64,000 bases of DNA, taken from Hyaloperonospora brassicae. Lineage: Eukaryota > Oomycota > Peronosporomycetes > Peronosporales > Peronosporaceae. Shown here one piece after another: positions 11,733 to 22,002 of this stretch (its first letter is position 1; every line of letters starts with the position of its first letter). The DNA lies in NCBI GenBank assembly GCA_947650285.1, contig CANTFL010001342.1, forward strand, positions 248,001-312,000, read 5' to 3'. The notes beneath the pieces are model-generated. The model had not been told where the DNA came from, did not search any database, and worked only from the letters and a program-made list of their open reading frames with translations. Position numbers and translations under genes: made by a program.

Positions 11733-13259
11733 CTTGGCAGTGACGTGCAGCATAAGTTGCTGGTCACTGGAGAAATCAAGCAGCAAAGTGATGCGAGTCA
11801 GTTGCACACTGCTCGCCACTTATCACTGTAAACCATAGCTACGATGACATGAAAGAAGAGAAAGCGTACTAGCGAAAAGTGCTCACGAGTCTGATGCACT
11901 TGGATCGAATGGGCAAATTCATGGCAAGGAACGAAAGCATAATCCATTCAGCTGGATAGTAAGTGTCAAGCGTGTTCTCTGGTCATACCACGCCTTGCTG
12001 TCACACTGGTGTGTAGCAATGTTTGAGTGCAACTTGGTGCTGTGACCGTGTTCCAGAAGTTGCTATGATACATCGACCACGTCAATTTTGCAGTATGTAC
12101 AGGACTTGGACTTCACTTCGATAAGTGCAGATTAAAAACGTGTTGCAACGGTAGATGAACGAGCACGTACTCGACTTACACAAGCGCAAACGTCCGTGTT
12201 AAGTTGTGGGATGTCAGCTTGTCGACAATGTCGCAATCGATGGCTACAGCACAAGACTCGTACGTGGGGTCAGGACAGCGAGGCCGAACACTGACAAGAC
12301 TGAATGATAAGTCGTATGCCAGATGCTTCCCTTATCTTCCCTTACCGTCCCGAGTAAGGCTCTGGCATAGGAATGGACTGTCGGCACAGAGGATGGAATC
12401 CACAAGGTATCTGATCTTACTGACTAGTGACGTTTGGCATCGAAACTCTTCGCTGGTGTTGATCTCCACTTTGTCAATTGACTATGAGAGCAAACTCACG
12501 ATCGTTTCATGATTACCGCATGTGTCCGCTGGACTTTCTTCTGCTTGACTTCCAGTGACCAACCAGTTCACGCTCGTAGGTAGGTTGTCAGACATGAGGA
12601 TGCAAGAGCTGACGCACCATCGAATGACGGTGGCCATGACTTCAATGAGACTGGAGTGAACTATCCTGCAAAACGCGTCAGGTGTAGTCAATTACTTACA
12701 CAACGATAGCACTGGGCTCCAGGATCGAATGTCATGATACCAGTCAGTAGGTGTGCGGAGCAGATGTCTGTTTCGATCGCGAGCACTCGTTAGCGCTTGC
12801 TATTATGCAGGATAATACATTCGACGGACTTGCAAGTATGTCTTGCAACGCACTTTTACGCTTCGAATGATTCGACATCAGCTCAATGATGCAGCCACAT
12901 GATGCAGTGTGTACGTCACATGCCGAAGTTCGTTTTCGCTGCCCCGCATCACTTTCGACGATGAATGTGACGCGACGTCCATACCCGTCAGTGAGTTGCC
13001 CTTCGTGACAATCCTTCACCTGTGCACCAGCAAAAGCGTACATCTGTGAGCATTGGGGCGCCACATGGCGTTCCGTCAGTGGATCGAGACAAAATACGTA
13101 AAACGCCTTCGCTACAGCGTTTACGTGGGTTAATCTCAATGCACAATGTGTTTGAAAGAAATTAGTTGTTATTAGTGTAATCGCCCCGTGTGTTTCGAAG
13201 CTGCCTGCAATTGCGCTGCTCTCCATCTTCCTGCTTCAGCCCTGTCTCGAGACGCACTA
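11733..13259. other. Intergenic region spanning the right end of duplication copy A
   Basis: There is no convincing gene. 12060-12160 on the plus strand contains a short stretch reminiscent of a reverse-transcriptase segment (YIDHVNF followed by HFDKCRL), but it is broken. A 160-codon minus-strand frame (12744-13226) begins just beyond the stop of the B12D-like gene and crosses the duplication boundary at 12792. It has no recognisable domain and I treat it as unproven. Confidence 0.45.
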
Positions 13260-13724
13260 CTACTCGTTCGATTCTTGATCGTGCGTGGATGACTCAGTCA
13301 AAGTGTTGATCGGATTCGGCGTGAGAGTGGCGAAGTTGTGGCGGTTGCGCGAAAACGTCTTGCCTTCTTCGGGCTCGTAGCGCTCCCATGCCGGCGTCTC
13401 GCGGCGATCGGGGTCCAGATTGACGTCGGGGTCGGATGTCAGGTGGCGAACACCGCTGAAGATGGCGACCCCGACGCCGAGGCCCACACAGAGCACCAAA
13501 GGGTATATCTCTGCGTCCCGCGAAGACACCCAGATAAAGCTGCGTTTGTCGGTCGGACCCGTTGGCATCGGCACTGGCACCTTCGGCTGGCCCACGGCTG
13601 AGAGATTGCCGCGAATTTTCTGCATCCGAGCGAAAGTGGCCTTCATCGTTTTGTAGTGATCTTTAGTCAGCACGTTCTGGAATGCCATGAACATGCGTGC
13701 ACGGAGCTTCACGCCCCGCATCAT
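13260..13724 (-). CDS. Small B12D/NDUFA4-like membrane protein
   Basis: The 154-residue product has a basic N-terminal third, a Pro-rich linker (about 48-58), and then one hydrophobic segment (about 73-91, YPLVLCVGLGVGVAIFSG). This is followed by VRHLTSDPDVNLD and an acidic, Arg-containing tail. A short single-span helix with Y/F-P-L at its start and R-x-L/I-x-x-x-P-D/E-V at its end is the layout of the B12D/MLRQ (NDUFA4) family, which associates with mitochondrial respiratory complexes. The N- and C-terminal extensions are longer than in typical B12D proteins of under 100 residues. Two consecutive ATGs open the frame. The gene lies alone between the duplication and the Gypsy element. Localisation and function are inferred from family resemblance. 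Confidence 0.65.
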   Translation of the reverse strand: MMRGVKLRARMFMAFQNVLTKDHYKTMKATFARMQKIRGNLSAVGQPKVPVPMPTGPTDKRSFIWVSSRDAEIYPLVLCVGLGVGVAIFSGVRHLTSDPDVNLDPDRRETPAWERYEPEEGKTFSRNRHNFATLTPNPINTLTESSTHDQESNE

Positions 13725-14400
13725 CGCATTGTTCGTCTGCCATCGCCAAAACCGCTACTATTATTGCTCCGAGTATTTATAGCAACGCGGTTTAGTGGGT
13801 GATCGATGGTCGGACACAATAGATCTAAGTATTATTAGAGCCACCCAACTAGAAAAGAAGTGTCTAGTGGACGCACCCAAGATGTAGAAAGAAATGAGGT
13901 GCACAAGTGCCGGGAGAACCGAGCAAAAGCGATGGGTTTTCGCTGGTAGTGGATGAACTAAAAGATGAAGGTTGTATATTTTCTCAAAAAAATGAGCACG
14001 CCAAAGGAGGCAACAGGCGGTAAGAGTGCATATACTTGTGCGTTGAACCTGACCGCAGCAGGCACCAAAGAGCATAATTTCTGTCGAGCTTGTTTTTTGG
14101 TGTGCCTGCCTGGTCTGACAAATCGGTTAAGACGCACCAAGCATCATTTACATGCATAGACAAGGAGATCCTTTGCATTCATGCTACATTGAGCGCGATC
14201 AGATGTTTTGTTCGTTTGGCGAAGTGTACTCATATTGCCCGCTATAGCTGTGCGCACATGACGAAGGCTGGAATACAAGGACTATCAGGTAACTTCTATA
14301 CTTACTGTGACTAATTACATGAGCGCGAAATGTTTCTGCTATACGGCGGAGTAGTTCAGTACCGCGTGATCGGTGGTCAATGTCGAGACAACACAAAAAA
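13725..14400. other. Upstream region of the B12D-like gene
   Basis: This holds the presumed promoter of the minus-strand B12D-like gene and nothing else recognisable. The last bases before 14401 are an A-run (14395-14400), matching an A-run at 22853-22857 on the far side of the nested LTR insertions. Confidence 0.4.
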
Positions 14401-14412
14401 TGAAACGGGGTG
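14401..14412 (-). repeat. Terminal 12 bases of an older LTR split by the Gypsy insertion
   Basis: TGAAACGGGGTG matches, with one substitution, the reverse complement of the terminal bases of the related LTR at 41579-42026. The rest of this old LTR resumes at 22396. The A-run just outside is compatible with its own 5-base target duplication (AAAAA also at 22853-22857), although a homopolymer is weak evidence. Confidence 0.7.
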
Positions 14413-14804
14413 TGTAACGGGGCACAATCTTGCGTGAACTTAACGCAAGGGTTTGGGTGCCCCGACAGACGTACACGAGGCAAACGAGGAAGCGTAGGAT
14501 AAGGAAAAAGTAAAACTGTTGTATTAACAAATTAAGTCTTTTTGTTACTGTCTCTCTGTTTAACTTGACTTAATTATGTTAATATAACTGAGTGTATGGT
14601 GACGTCTCGTCACCACTCATTGCGCGCGTCCTGCAGCGATTGGTGGGTTGATATCATCACGATATCAACCAATGAGCAGACCCTTTGGTCGCCTCACCAA
14701 TATCACCATTATCGGTGATATTGTTCAAATAATAATCAACTTAATATTCTTTATTGTCACTTTCTAATGAGTGACACTTCCAAGTAACGGGCTGCCCCGT
14801 TACA
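14413..14804 (-). repeat. 3' LTR of the Gypsy chromovirus
   Basis: 392 bases, TGTAACGGG...CCCGTTACA, matching 22003-22395 along its whole length with about 17 substitutions and a few one-base indels. It contains several perfect stem sequences, for example arms 14646-14654/14662-14670 and 14698-14707/14714-14723. The stretch around 14606-14622 (GGTGACGTCTCGTCACC) is another. Confidence 0.95.
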
Positions 14805-14807
14805 TTA

Positions 14808-14816
14808 CCTCCCCTT
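14808..14816 (-). promoter_or_regulatory. Polypurine tract of the Gypsy element
   Basis: Read on the minus strand, AAGGGGAGG followed by TAA sits immediately before the 3' LTR, which is the expected place for the plus-strand primer. Confidence 0.8.
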
Positions 14817-14888
14817 AACTGATAGTCACTGTGTGACTATCGAAAATTATGGCGGCCACCCGTTGGGCGCCATTGGGACAGGGAGCAC

Positions 14889-16536
14889 TTGTTGGGTCAG
14901 TTCCGTTCACTTTCCACCCGACCTCGCATAGTTAACATGTCTATGCGGGGTGACTCAAGACACGCACAGCCCGCTGCTGTGCCAGCTTCTGCGGCAGAAG
15001 TTTCGTCGTCTGCTGCTCGTTCTCCGCCTGCAGCAAGAGGTGCTGCAGGTGCACGCGGCACCTCACCGCGTGCGCATGATGACCCTGACATTGAGGTCTT
15101 CTATCCTGGAGGGTCAGACGTGTCTGACTCGGATAAGCCTTTGGAGGCATCGCGTTCACCTGCAATGCCTCATTCATCCACGACACTGCCGGACGTACGG
15201 ACTCGTGACATGTGTCACAGTCTGTTCGGCAGTGATGACGAATCTGATGATGAGTATGATTGCTCATCACCGCGATCAGCTCGTGCTCCTTCGCACGAGC
15301 GACTTGACGATGGTGCAAGCCATCGTCATACTGAAAACCGTGGTACCGACAAGGGTACCACTGTGAAGCGTGATGAGCTGAAGCCGTGTTATTTGCCTGA
15401 ACGGCTTATCAATGGCTTGTCTCACGAGACAAGCCAACACCATTGAATACCCTTATTCGATGCGACTGAGCTTCACAACTTGAGTTCCAGCGCGAAGAAC
15501 TTTCGCGATGAAGAGGATTTTTATCTCGATGTCTCCTCTAGACGTCGATGGTACAACGGCAACCAAAGCGTGACGAGGCCTCGCTTTTGGCTGCGTGGAA
15601 CGCGTTCGTCCAAAACGTAAAGACTTCGGACGAGAAGAGTGGCTGAAGAAATTTGAGGCGGTACGCCTCAAGTTTGAAAAGCGAACACCAACCGGTGCAA
15701 GGTACCGGTTGAACTGTTTGTCGAGTGAGGCAGAAATTCCTTGCCTCACATGGGGAGACCTTTGTGCGAGTTGTGTTGACAACTCACAGCGGGCACCTAG
15801 GGATGTGTACTCCATAAGTTCGCCCTGGGGAAGGGCACACATCTCATCTGAGATGCGTGACGCGATTGCAAACTTGCAATCCGTCTACAGGCGCCAAAAG
15901 CGCGTGTTTACCGATGGTCCCTCGGACCTATCGGACGAGTCTCGTCATACTGGCGGACGAGACCTTCAACATCCATCAACAGCTGGAAGCGGGGCTCCCA
16001 GCTGTTCCTAGAGGGTGGATACCCCCGCCACTGGACGAGGTAGCTCGTCCTTGATCCTGAATCGTCACGGTGGTTCAAGATACGCTACACTAGAAAGCGT
16101 TGACCACCGTGAGAATCCACCAAAGGATGTGGTGGAGGGGGAAAGACCTCCTCCAGATGATTCTGCTCACCATCTCTACCCTTACGAGATGGATCGCGCA
16201 ATCGATGAATTGCGCGATGACTTGAAGCACGAGCGCGACCGGCGCTACGCTTTGACTGATACCGTGCGGAAGAACCGCAAGGATCACGAGGCTGATCGGG
16301 CGAGGGATCGCGCCGATTGTGCCACGGCGCAGCTTCAGGTCGAGCGGGATGCTCGCTCCCTTCCTGTCGAGCTGGCGACAGCTCGCGGGGAGATATCTCG
16401 GTTGAATACCGAGGTATCATATCTGCGCGACCAGACGGATCGTCTGGAGCGCGAACGCAAGAACTTGATGGATGTTCTTGAACGTGGGGGCTATCTTCAT
16501 CGGAAGAAGAAGGCTCGTACTGATAGTACGGCCTGA
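14889..16536 (+). pseudogene. Antisense reading frame at the 3' end of the Gypsy element, coiled-coil C terminus
   Basis: Opposite to pol, an open frame of 185 codons (14889-15446) runs past one TGA into further coding-like sequence. It shifts frame near 15615 into 15595-16011, shifts again near 15950, and finishes at 16536. The predicted protein has an Ala/Ser-rich N terminus, an acidic Asp/Ser patch (SDDESDDEYD), a central W/R-rich segment (FWLRGTRSSK, then GREEWLKKFEAV), and a long charged heptad-like C terminus (about 16180-16520) that looks like a coiled coil ending in a basic KKK patch. Continuity of sense across the breaks argues that this was a real protein. Part of it overlaps the sense chromodomain on the other strand, so it could instead be a shadow. 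I do not recognise a family. Confidence 0.45.
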
Positions 16537-17240
16537 GCCTCCCCAGGTAAAACGTAGGATGCGTGCGCATCTTACGTGGCAATTCGAGTGTGTATGCATT
16601 TCCCTTGCGATGCAACACTCAAAATGGCCCAATGTACTTCGGCAGTATTTGACTACTGCCGACACTAGTGACTGCATGTCCAGGTAAGTTTACCGTAGAC
16701 AGTAGTACTAGGTCGTTAACTTCAAATGAAAGAACATTTGCTCTTCCATTCTTGTCTGCGTTCCGTTTCTGGCGGTCAACCGCATTCGCGATGGAGTCCT
16801 GAACGAAACGAACTACCGCCTCTCGAGTCAGCAGGAAGTTATCTGCTGACTCTTTGTTTTGTCTTTCAGTGCGCTTCGTACGCACTGCTAAGAGATTGTT
16901 CTCTTCTTCAGCGAGGTTGTCTTCTTCCTCGCTGGAATAATCGTTGACGATGCTGAATATACCAGCATCGTCATCATCATCCGAATCAATAATAGCGGTG
17001 TCGCTATTATTGAGGCGATTTTCTTCATCGATGTAGACCTCATCTGCATCGGCATCATACGTGACGACGTTAACGTCGACACGTGATGAGCAAGAGCCAA
17101 AACGGTTTTTGCTCGAGCGAGTCCATCCCCCTTATCCAAGAGTCACACTCAAGAAGGACGGGCACACGTGGATGGCGTAGGCCATTCACGTAAAACGGTG
17201 TTTGCTGTGTTGAGGCATGAACCAAATTATTGATGGTAAA
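15850..17240 (-). pseudogene. Integrase C-terminal region and chromodomain
   Basis: This continues pol after its stop at 17241, reading on the minus strand. An acidic spacer (about 16890-17080, runs of Asp/Glu) is followed by a basic stretch ending in LPKYIGPF, a stop, then VLHRKGNAYTLELP and HPTFYLGRLRPYY, the typical GPF/Y-type integrase end. A Pro/Ser-rich linker leads to a chromodomain near 15860-16085 with SYLVQWRGYPPS, SWEPR and LVRQYDE, preceded by one TAG (RFLV, stop, RILNHR). Chromodomains of this kind direct integration to modified histones. In-frame stops show that the segment is non-functional. Confidence 0.85.
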
Positions 17241-20200
17241 TTACACCATAGGTAGGAATTCGCTCCAACTCGGAAACGAGTGGACATATCCTCGAAGGAT
17301 CTCTTCGAGGACACGGTTCGCACGTTCCGTCTGACCATCTGTTTCGGGATGGTCAGAAGTAGACACCTTCAATCGTGTTCCCAATGTGCGGAACACGGTT
17401 TGCCAAAATGCCGCCGTGAACCGAGGGTCACGGTCGGATAAGAGTTCACGGGGTAACCCGTGGAGTCTAAAGACCGTGTCTAAAAAGACGCGAGCACAAC
17501 CTTGAGCCTTGATCGACTCGAGTACAGCAGCAAGATAGGCCATTTTGCTGAATCGGTCATCAAACACAAGAATACCATTATTCTTGTGAGCGTCTTCGGG
17601 AAAACCGAAGACGAAGTCCATTGAAACGGACTACCAGCACTCTGCCGGGACCTGTAGAGGCTGTAATGGTGCACGGGATGAAGGAATTGGCTTCAACCGT
17701 TGACAAACCTCGCAAGCACGTATGTACTTGCGTACAAACTGATACTGGCGGGGCCAGTAAAAGTGACGACTTACCGTGAGGTAAGTCTTTTCTCTCCCAC
17801 GATGGCCACCTGTTGGGGCATCGTGACACTCATACATGATGCGTAAACGCAAATCATCATGAGTGGGGACGACGACACGAGGCGTGTCGCCTTCAACGGC
17901 TGTATAATGTAACAGTCCGTTACGGGTTGTGGACCGATCCTCTTCGGATCGGTACAAAGCCGGTAAATATTTCAATGATTTACTGGATGGATGCACCAGA
18001 TGATCCTTTTATGGCAGAAGATCCTTATCTTCTGCGTATGCCTTTTGTACGTCATCAAGTAAGCTTGACGACGGAACACTGGCTCTCAGTATCGCAACAG
18101 TGGGCTTATTCTCACTGTTGAATTGTGCGACCGGCTCGAAATCGGGCCGGCGCGAAAGCGCATCAGCGACGACATTGAGTCGTCCTCGTTTATACTCCAC
18201 GGAGAAGTTATACTCCGCGAAGAAAGACAGCCACCTCGCCATCTTCTGCGAGATGTGTGGGCTGTTTACGGCCGTTCGTAGTGACGCATGGTCCGTATAG
18301 ACAACAAACGGTCTATCTCCGAGTAGATAGACCCGGAACTTAGCCAGTGCATACTTCATTGCAAGGAGTTCCTTGTCATGCACTGGGTAATTGCGCTCAG
18401 CTACTTGCAGCTGACGCGACTGAAAACAGATGACGCGCTCTGCGCCATCTGCATCTAATTACATTAATGCACAGCCAATTGAAAAATCTCTGGCGTCACA
18501 GACCCCATGAAATGGTCTGTCCTGATCTGCAATCGCCAAGATCGGCGACTGCATCAAGCTTTGCCTGATACCCTCAAAAGAAGGCTGGAACTCAGCGTTC
18601 CATGACCGTTTGACATTTTTCTAGAGTAACCAAGAAAGATGAACAGTCATCTCGGCGTAGTTGCGAGAGTACGTGTGCAAGTACGCCGCTAGACCAAGGA
18701 ACTCCCTTAGTCCCTTGACATCGACTGGCACTGGCCAGTCGGTGATCGCCTTGATTTTTTCGGGATCAGGGCGTACGCCGTGTTTACCCACGATGCACCC
18801 AAGAAGTGGCATTTCGCTAGCCGCGAAGATACACTTCTTAAGGTTTGCGTACAAATTATGCTTGCGCATAAGTTGAAAAATCTGACGAACATGAGTGCTA
18901 TATACCTCAATGTCCGTCTTTCCGTCCATAGCCGGGCTATGGACGAGCACATCGTCGAAGTAACTCGGTGCGAAGTCTCGCACCGGTCTCAACAGATTTG
19001 TAACACATCTGTTGAGTGTTGCAGGGGCATTAATCAGCCCCAGTAACATCACTAGCTACTCCCGCAGCATACCGCTGGGGGTGCCCACTGCCGTGTACGG
19101 GATGTCCCGTTCACGCATGAGGATCTGATAGAATCCATCCATCAGATCCATAGACGAAAAGATGGTACTCTTTGACATACCGTCTATAATTACATCCTTC
19201 CTCGGTATCGGCGTCTGAGACGGTACCGTTGCAGCACTCAACTTGTTGAATACATGCACTATCCGCCATCCTCCTGTGGCCTTTCGCACACAGAAGGTCG
19301 GAGAGCTGTGAGGGGATGTTGATTCCCGCACATGGTCCGCTGCAAAGCGATCGTCAAATGACTTGTCGATGGCTAGTACTTGTTCACGAGTCAGCTACCA
19401 CTGCCTCATGACACAGTACTTCGAGCCTGGCTTGAGCTCGATCTCGTGTCGAGTGCCTTTATTCTTAGGCAGCTCACAAGGTACGTATTCAGGAAATATA
19501 TTCTTGAATTCGATCAAATCCTTGTACAAAGAATCCGCCTGAAGTGACTCCCAGGATTGAGACGTGTATCGCTCAATCCGAGTCTTCTCATCGAGTACAC
19601 TTTCGTCCATCGATGATCTGCTGAGAACCCGTTCGTTCTGAGCAAATACTGTTGCCGACCGAATATCGGCCACATACGCGTCCTCTGTGACGAGTAGGCA
19701 GATCTGCTTGACTTTGCCGCTACTCAGATCGCGCAACGACCGTTTCGGTTCTAGCTTTGGCAATTGAGTTATCTCCGAAGTTAACTTCGGAGGCACAATC
19801 AGATCAAGCGTATAAGCGCCTACGCTTGATCTGTCATAAACCAAGACGTTCAACGTCTCGGTTACTTCCTGGGAACTTCTTTCCACAGGTTGCTAAAGGC
19901 CTAATCCTTCAGAAAGTGACTCTTAAGGAATTCCTTCCTCAAGTACGTGGGGACTTATTCCCTCGACGTCTTCTGACTGTGGCTGTGCAACCACAGTCAG
20001 GTACCGATCCTCTACGGTCGACTCTCCAGTCGACCTAGGATATCCGTGTTGCCGCTTGTGGGCAGCCGGTTTACTCTTGCTAGGATGATGCCTGCTAGGC
20101 GTGCATCCATGTCCCGGTCCACTTGACTTCTTCGAGTGGTGGACCTTCGGCGCAGCCTGTACTTCTGTACAGCCGCCGGGAGCTTGCTCCACAGTGTAGT

Positions 20201-20940
20201 GATCAACTACACTATGATCTTGTGCAGTCGTGCTAACGACCGTAACGGAATTGAGGCCATCGCACTCACTCGCAGAACATCCACACGCTTGTGGAAGCTC
20301 CGAGATGTTCATCAGATGGCCATCTGATGAACAAGCGGCAGGCATCTTCACGGATCGATGCTGCCAGCTCTCTCTTGGCTCGTACCTTCTGATCCTAAGG
20401 TAATCCCAGGATGACATCATATATGTCATCCAGATCCAGTACGATGAATTCATCATCGTACTGTTCGCCCTCTAACGTGTAGTGGATTCCTACTTCATGT
20501 TTCTTAACGGTAATCGATGCGCCTGTTGCAAGGCGCACCGTCATCCTCGTGAGAGGAATGTCGCGCTCAACGAATTTGAGCCTACGACCCTCTATTGACT
20601 GGCGTCGAACAAATTTGTTCAACGCCCCACAGTCTACTAGGGCACGAAGCGACAAATCATTTGTCGCTTTCATCTTCGAGGTGATGAGCGAAACGTCATC
20701 ACCAGGTGCAGAGACACACAATGATTGTGTATCTGGAGCAACTTTTGTCAAGTGATTTGCAAATTCTCTTGAGGTTGCTGGATCAGTAGGGCGCTCCGCC
20801 CCTACTGACCCCGATCCATTTTTGATAGGTCCGTCTTCGCTGTTGCGGTTTCGCAACAGTGTTGGACCTACGCCCATTGTCCTTCTTGGCAAATGCTCGT
20901 CCATTTCGCTCAGTACTGTTTGGTACTGGGCGTGGAGCAC
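17241..20940 (-). pseudogene. Gypsy pol: protease, reverse transcriptase, RNase H, integrase
   Basis: The protease region (20395-20940) has VDCGA where DSG/DTG is expected, and later VILGLP then a stop. After a frameshift near 20400-20450 and a spacer, one frame runs from 19886 to 17241 with in-frame stops at 19395, 19056, 18621, 18459, 18009, 17631 and 17241. RT shows SSPTFCVRK, FSSMDLMDGFYQI and the active-site YFDD. RNase H shows VCDARDFSIG, HDKELLAMK and YTDHASLRT. Integrase shows an HHCC finger (HDAPTGGHRG ... CEVCQRLK) and the DDE core MDFVF ... SDRDPRF ... TERANRVLEEILR. The order RT-RNase H-integrase confirms Ty3/Gypsy. At least two stops fit CAG or TGG to TAG changes. Confidence 0.93.
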
Positions 20941-21958
20941 TACACTCGTATGCGTAGTGCCCTAACTTCTGACAGCGATTGCACGTCTGCAATCGCTTGT
21001 TGTTTGAAGAGCGAGGTCTCTCGCCCTCAACATAGCAGAGGTCCATTGGTTCTGGACCTCCGATCTCTTGTCGTCTTGGTGGACGATATGGAGTTTGAGC
21101 TAGCATGAGCCTGTCTCATGCTAAAATCTTCCTGTTCCGCTGCTGATATCGCTTCTTCCAGCGTATTCAGCTCAAGTCGGAACAGGTGGCTCCTGCCGGG
21201 CCCTTCTGCGAGCCCTTGCATGAACACCGTAATCAACGTGTGTTCATGGACTGGGTTAGCATTTATACTACTCTCGAGGAGTCGTATATGTTGAGCGTAA
21301 GCGTGCACATCACGCTTGCCCTGCTTGAGTTTCAGGAGCTCTAGACGAGCCCTGAACTCATCCCGTGGCGGTTCATACGTCTGTCTGAGCCGGTACTTGG
21401 AGTCATCTAGCGACCTAAGCATATTTGGGTTGCTACTCTCGAGCCCCAGGGACCAAGTTTTGGCACGTCCTGCCAAGTGGGCTTGAGCAAATGTGATTTC
21501 ATTTGCTCATCTTCGACGCGACGAGCCCTTAGGGCTCTGTCGAGTTCGACAAATTACAGTAACAGGGAGTCCTCCGGGACTCCTTTGTACTTGGAGATGT
21601 CAACCTTCATGACCTCGGGACGACGCGCATGTGCCGTCCCGCCCACAGCAGCATGGAATTGCTGCTGTCTCAACATCTCTGTCTGTTGAGCACCGAGTTC
21701 TCTCAACTGCTCGGCCTGTTGAGAACCTTGCTGGTGAAGCAAGGCTACTTTCTCCCTTTCGGCGACAAGTTTACTTTGGATGAACTTGGCTATTGCGGCA
21801 TGTTGTTGGTCTCTGTCTAGAGACTCCAACATGGCGCTAATGGCGAACTCGCCTACGGTAGAACTCATTCGTTCTACCGCACTCCATTCGATGTCACTCA
21901 ATTGGTTAAACCCTTCACGCGTGGCGTGAAAGGTCTCTTCATCATCCAACATGTTCAT
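20783..21958 (-). pseudogene. Gypsy gag with CCHC zinc knuckle
   Basis: The N-terminal part (21958-21554, starting MNMLDDEE) is a Gln- and Glu-rich helix (HQQGSQQAEQLRELG), followed by a conserved KYKGVPEDS. It stops at 21554. A frameshift near 21490 moves to 21476-21027, with LAGRAKTWSLGL, a capsid segment FRARLELLKLKQGKRDV and EHTLITVFMQGL. Another shift moves to 21106-20783, containing YRPPRRQE, EPMDLCY and the knuckle CNRCQKLGHYAYEC. The protein would form the particle and bind element RNA. The breaks make it inactive. Confidence 0.9.
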
Positions 21959-21988
21959 GTTGGATGCTGTGGTCCTTGGAAGGACTAC

Positions 21989-22000
21989 AAAGTGATACCA
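21989..22000 (-). promoter_or_regulatory. Primer-binding site of the Gypsy element
   Basis: On the minus strand TGGTATCA begins two bases inside the 5' LTR boundary. The match to the 3' end of initiator-methionine tRNA type sites (TGGTATCAGAG) covers about eight bases and then diverges, so the tRNA assignment is tentative. The truncated relative near 41570 has TGGTAGCAG in the same place. Confidence 0.55.
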
Positions 22001-22002
22001 GG

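Larger units (their letters stand above)
5533..12792. repeat. Direct segmental duplication, copy A (about 7.2 kb)
   Basis: This block is repeated in the same orientation at 45132-52381. The two copies are nearly identical, with isolated substitutions and few indels. Homology begins around the shared ACGAGACCTG (5533/45130) and ends around GCACTCGTTA (12782-12792 / 52372-52381), after which the flanks differ. Each copy carries the epimerase-like gene and the two-exon gene of unknown function, both open in both copies. The left flank of copy A is the inverted-repeat arm. The left flank of copy B is unrelated DNA beside a MULE transposase relic. Confidence 0.93.

Noticed and set aside
11129..11779. 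216-codon minus-strand frame (272 codons in copy B)
   Set aside because: Antisense to exon 2; its length differs between the copies and it has no recognisable domain.
12744..13226. 160-codon minus-strand frame downstream of the B12D-like gene
   Set aside because: It crosses the duplication boundary and has no recognised domain; it was kept only as a note in the intergenic entry.
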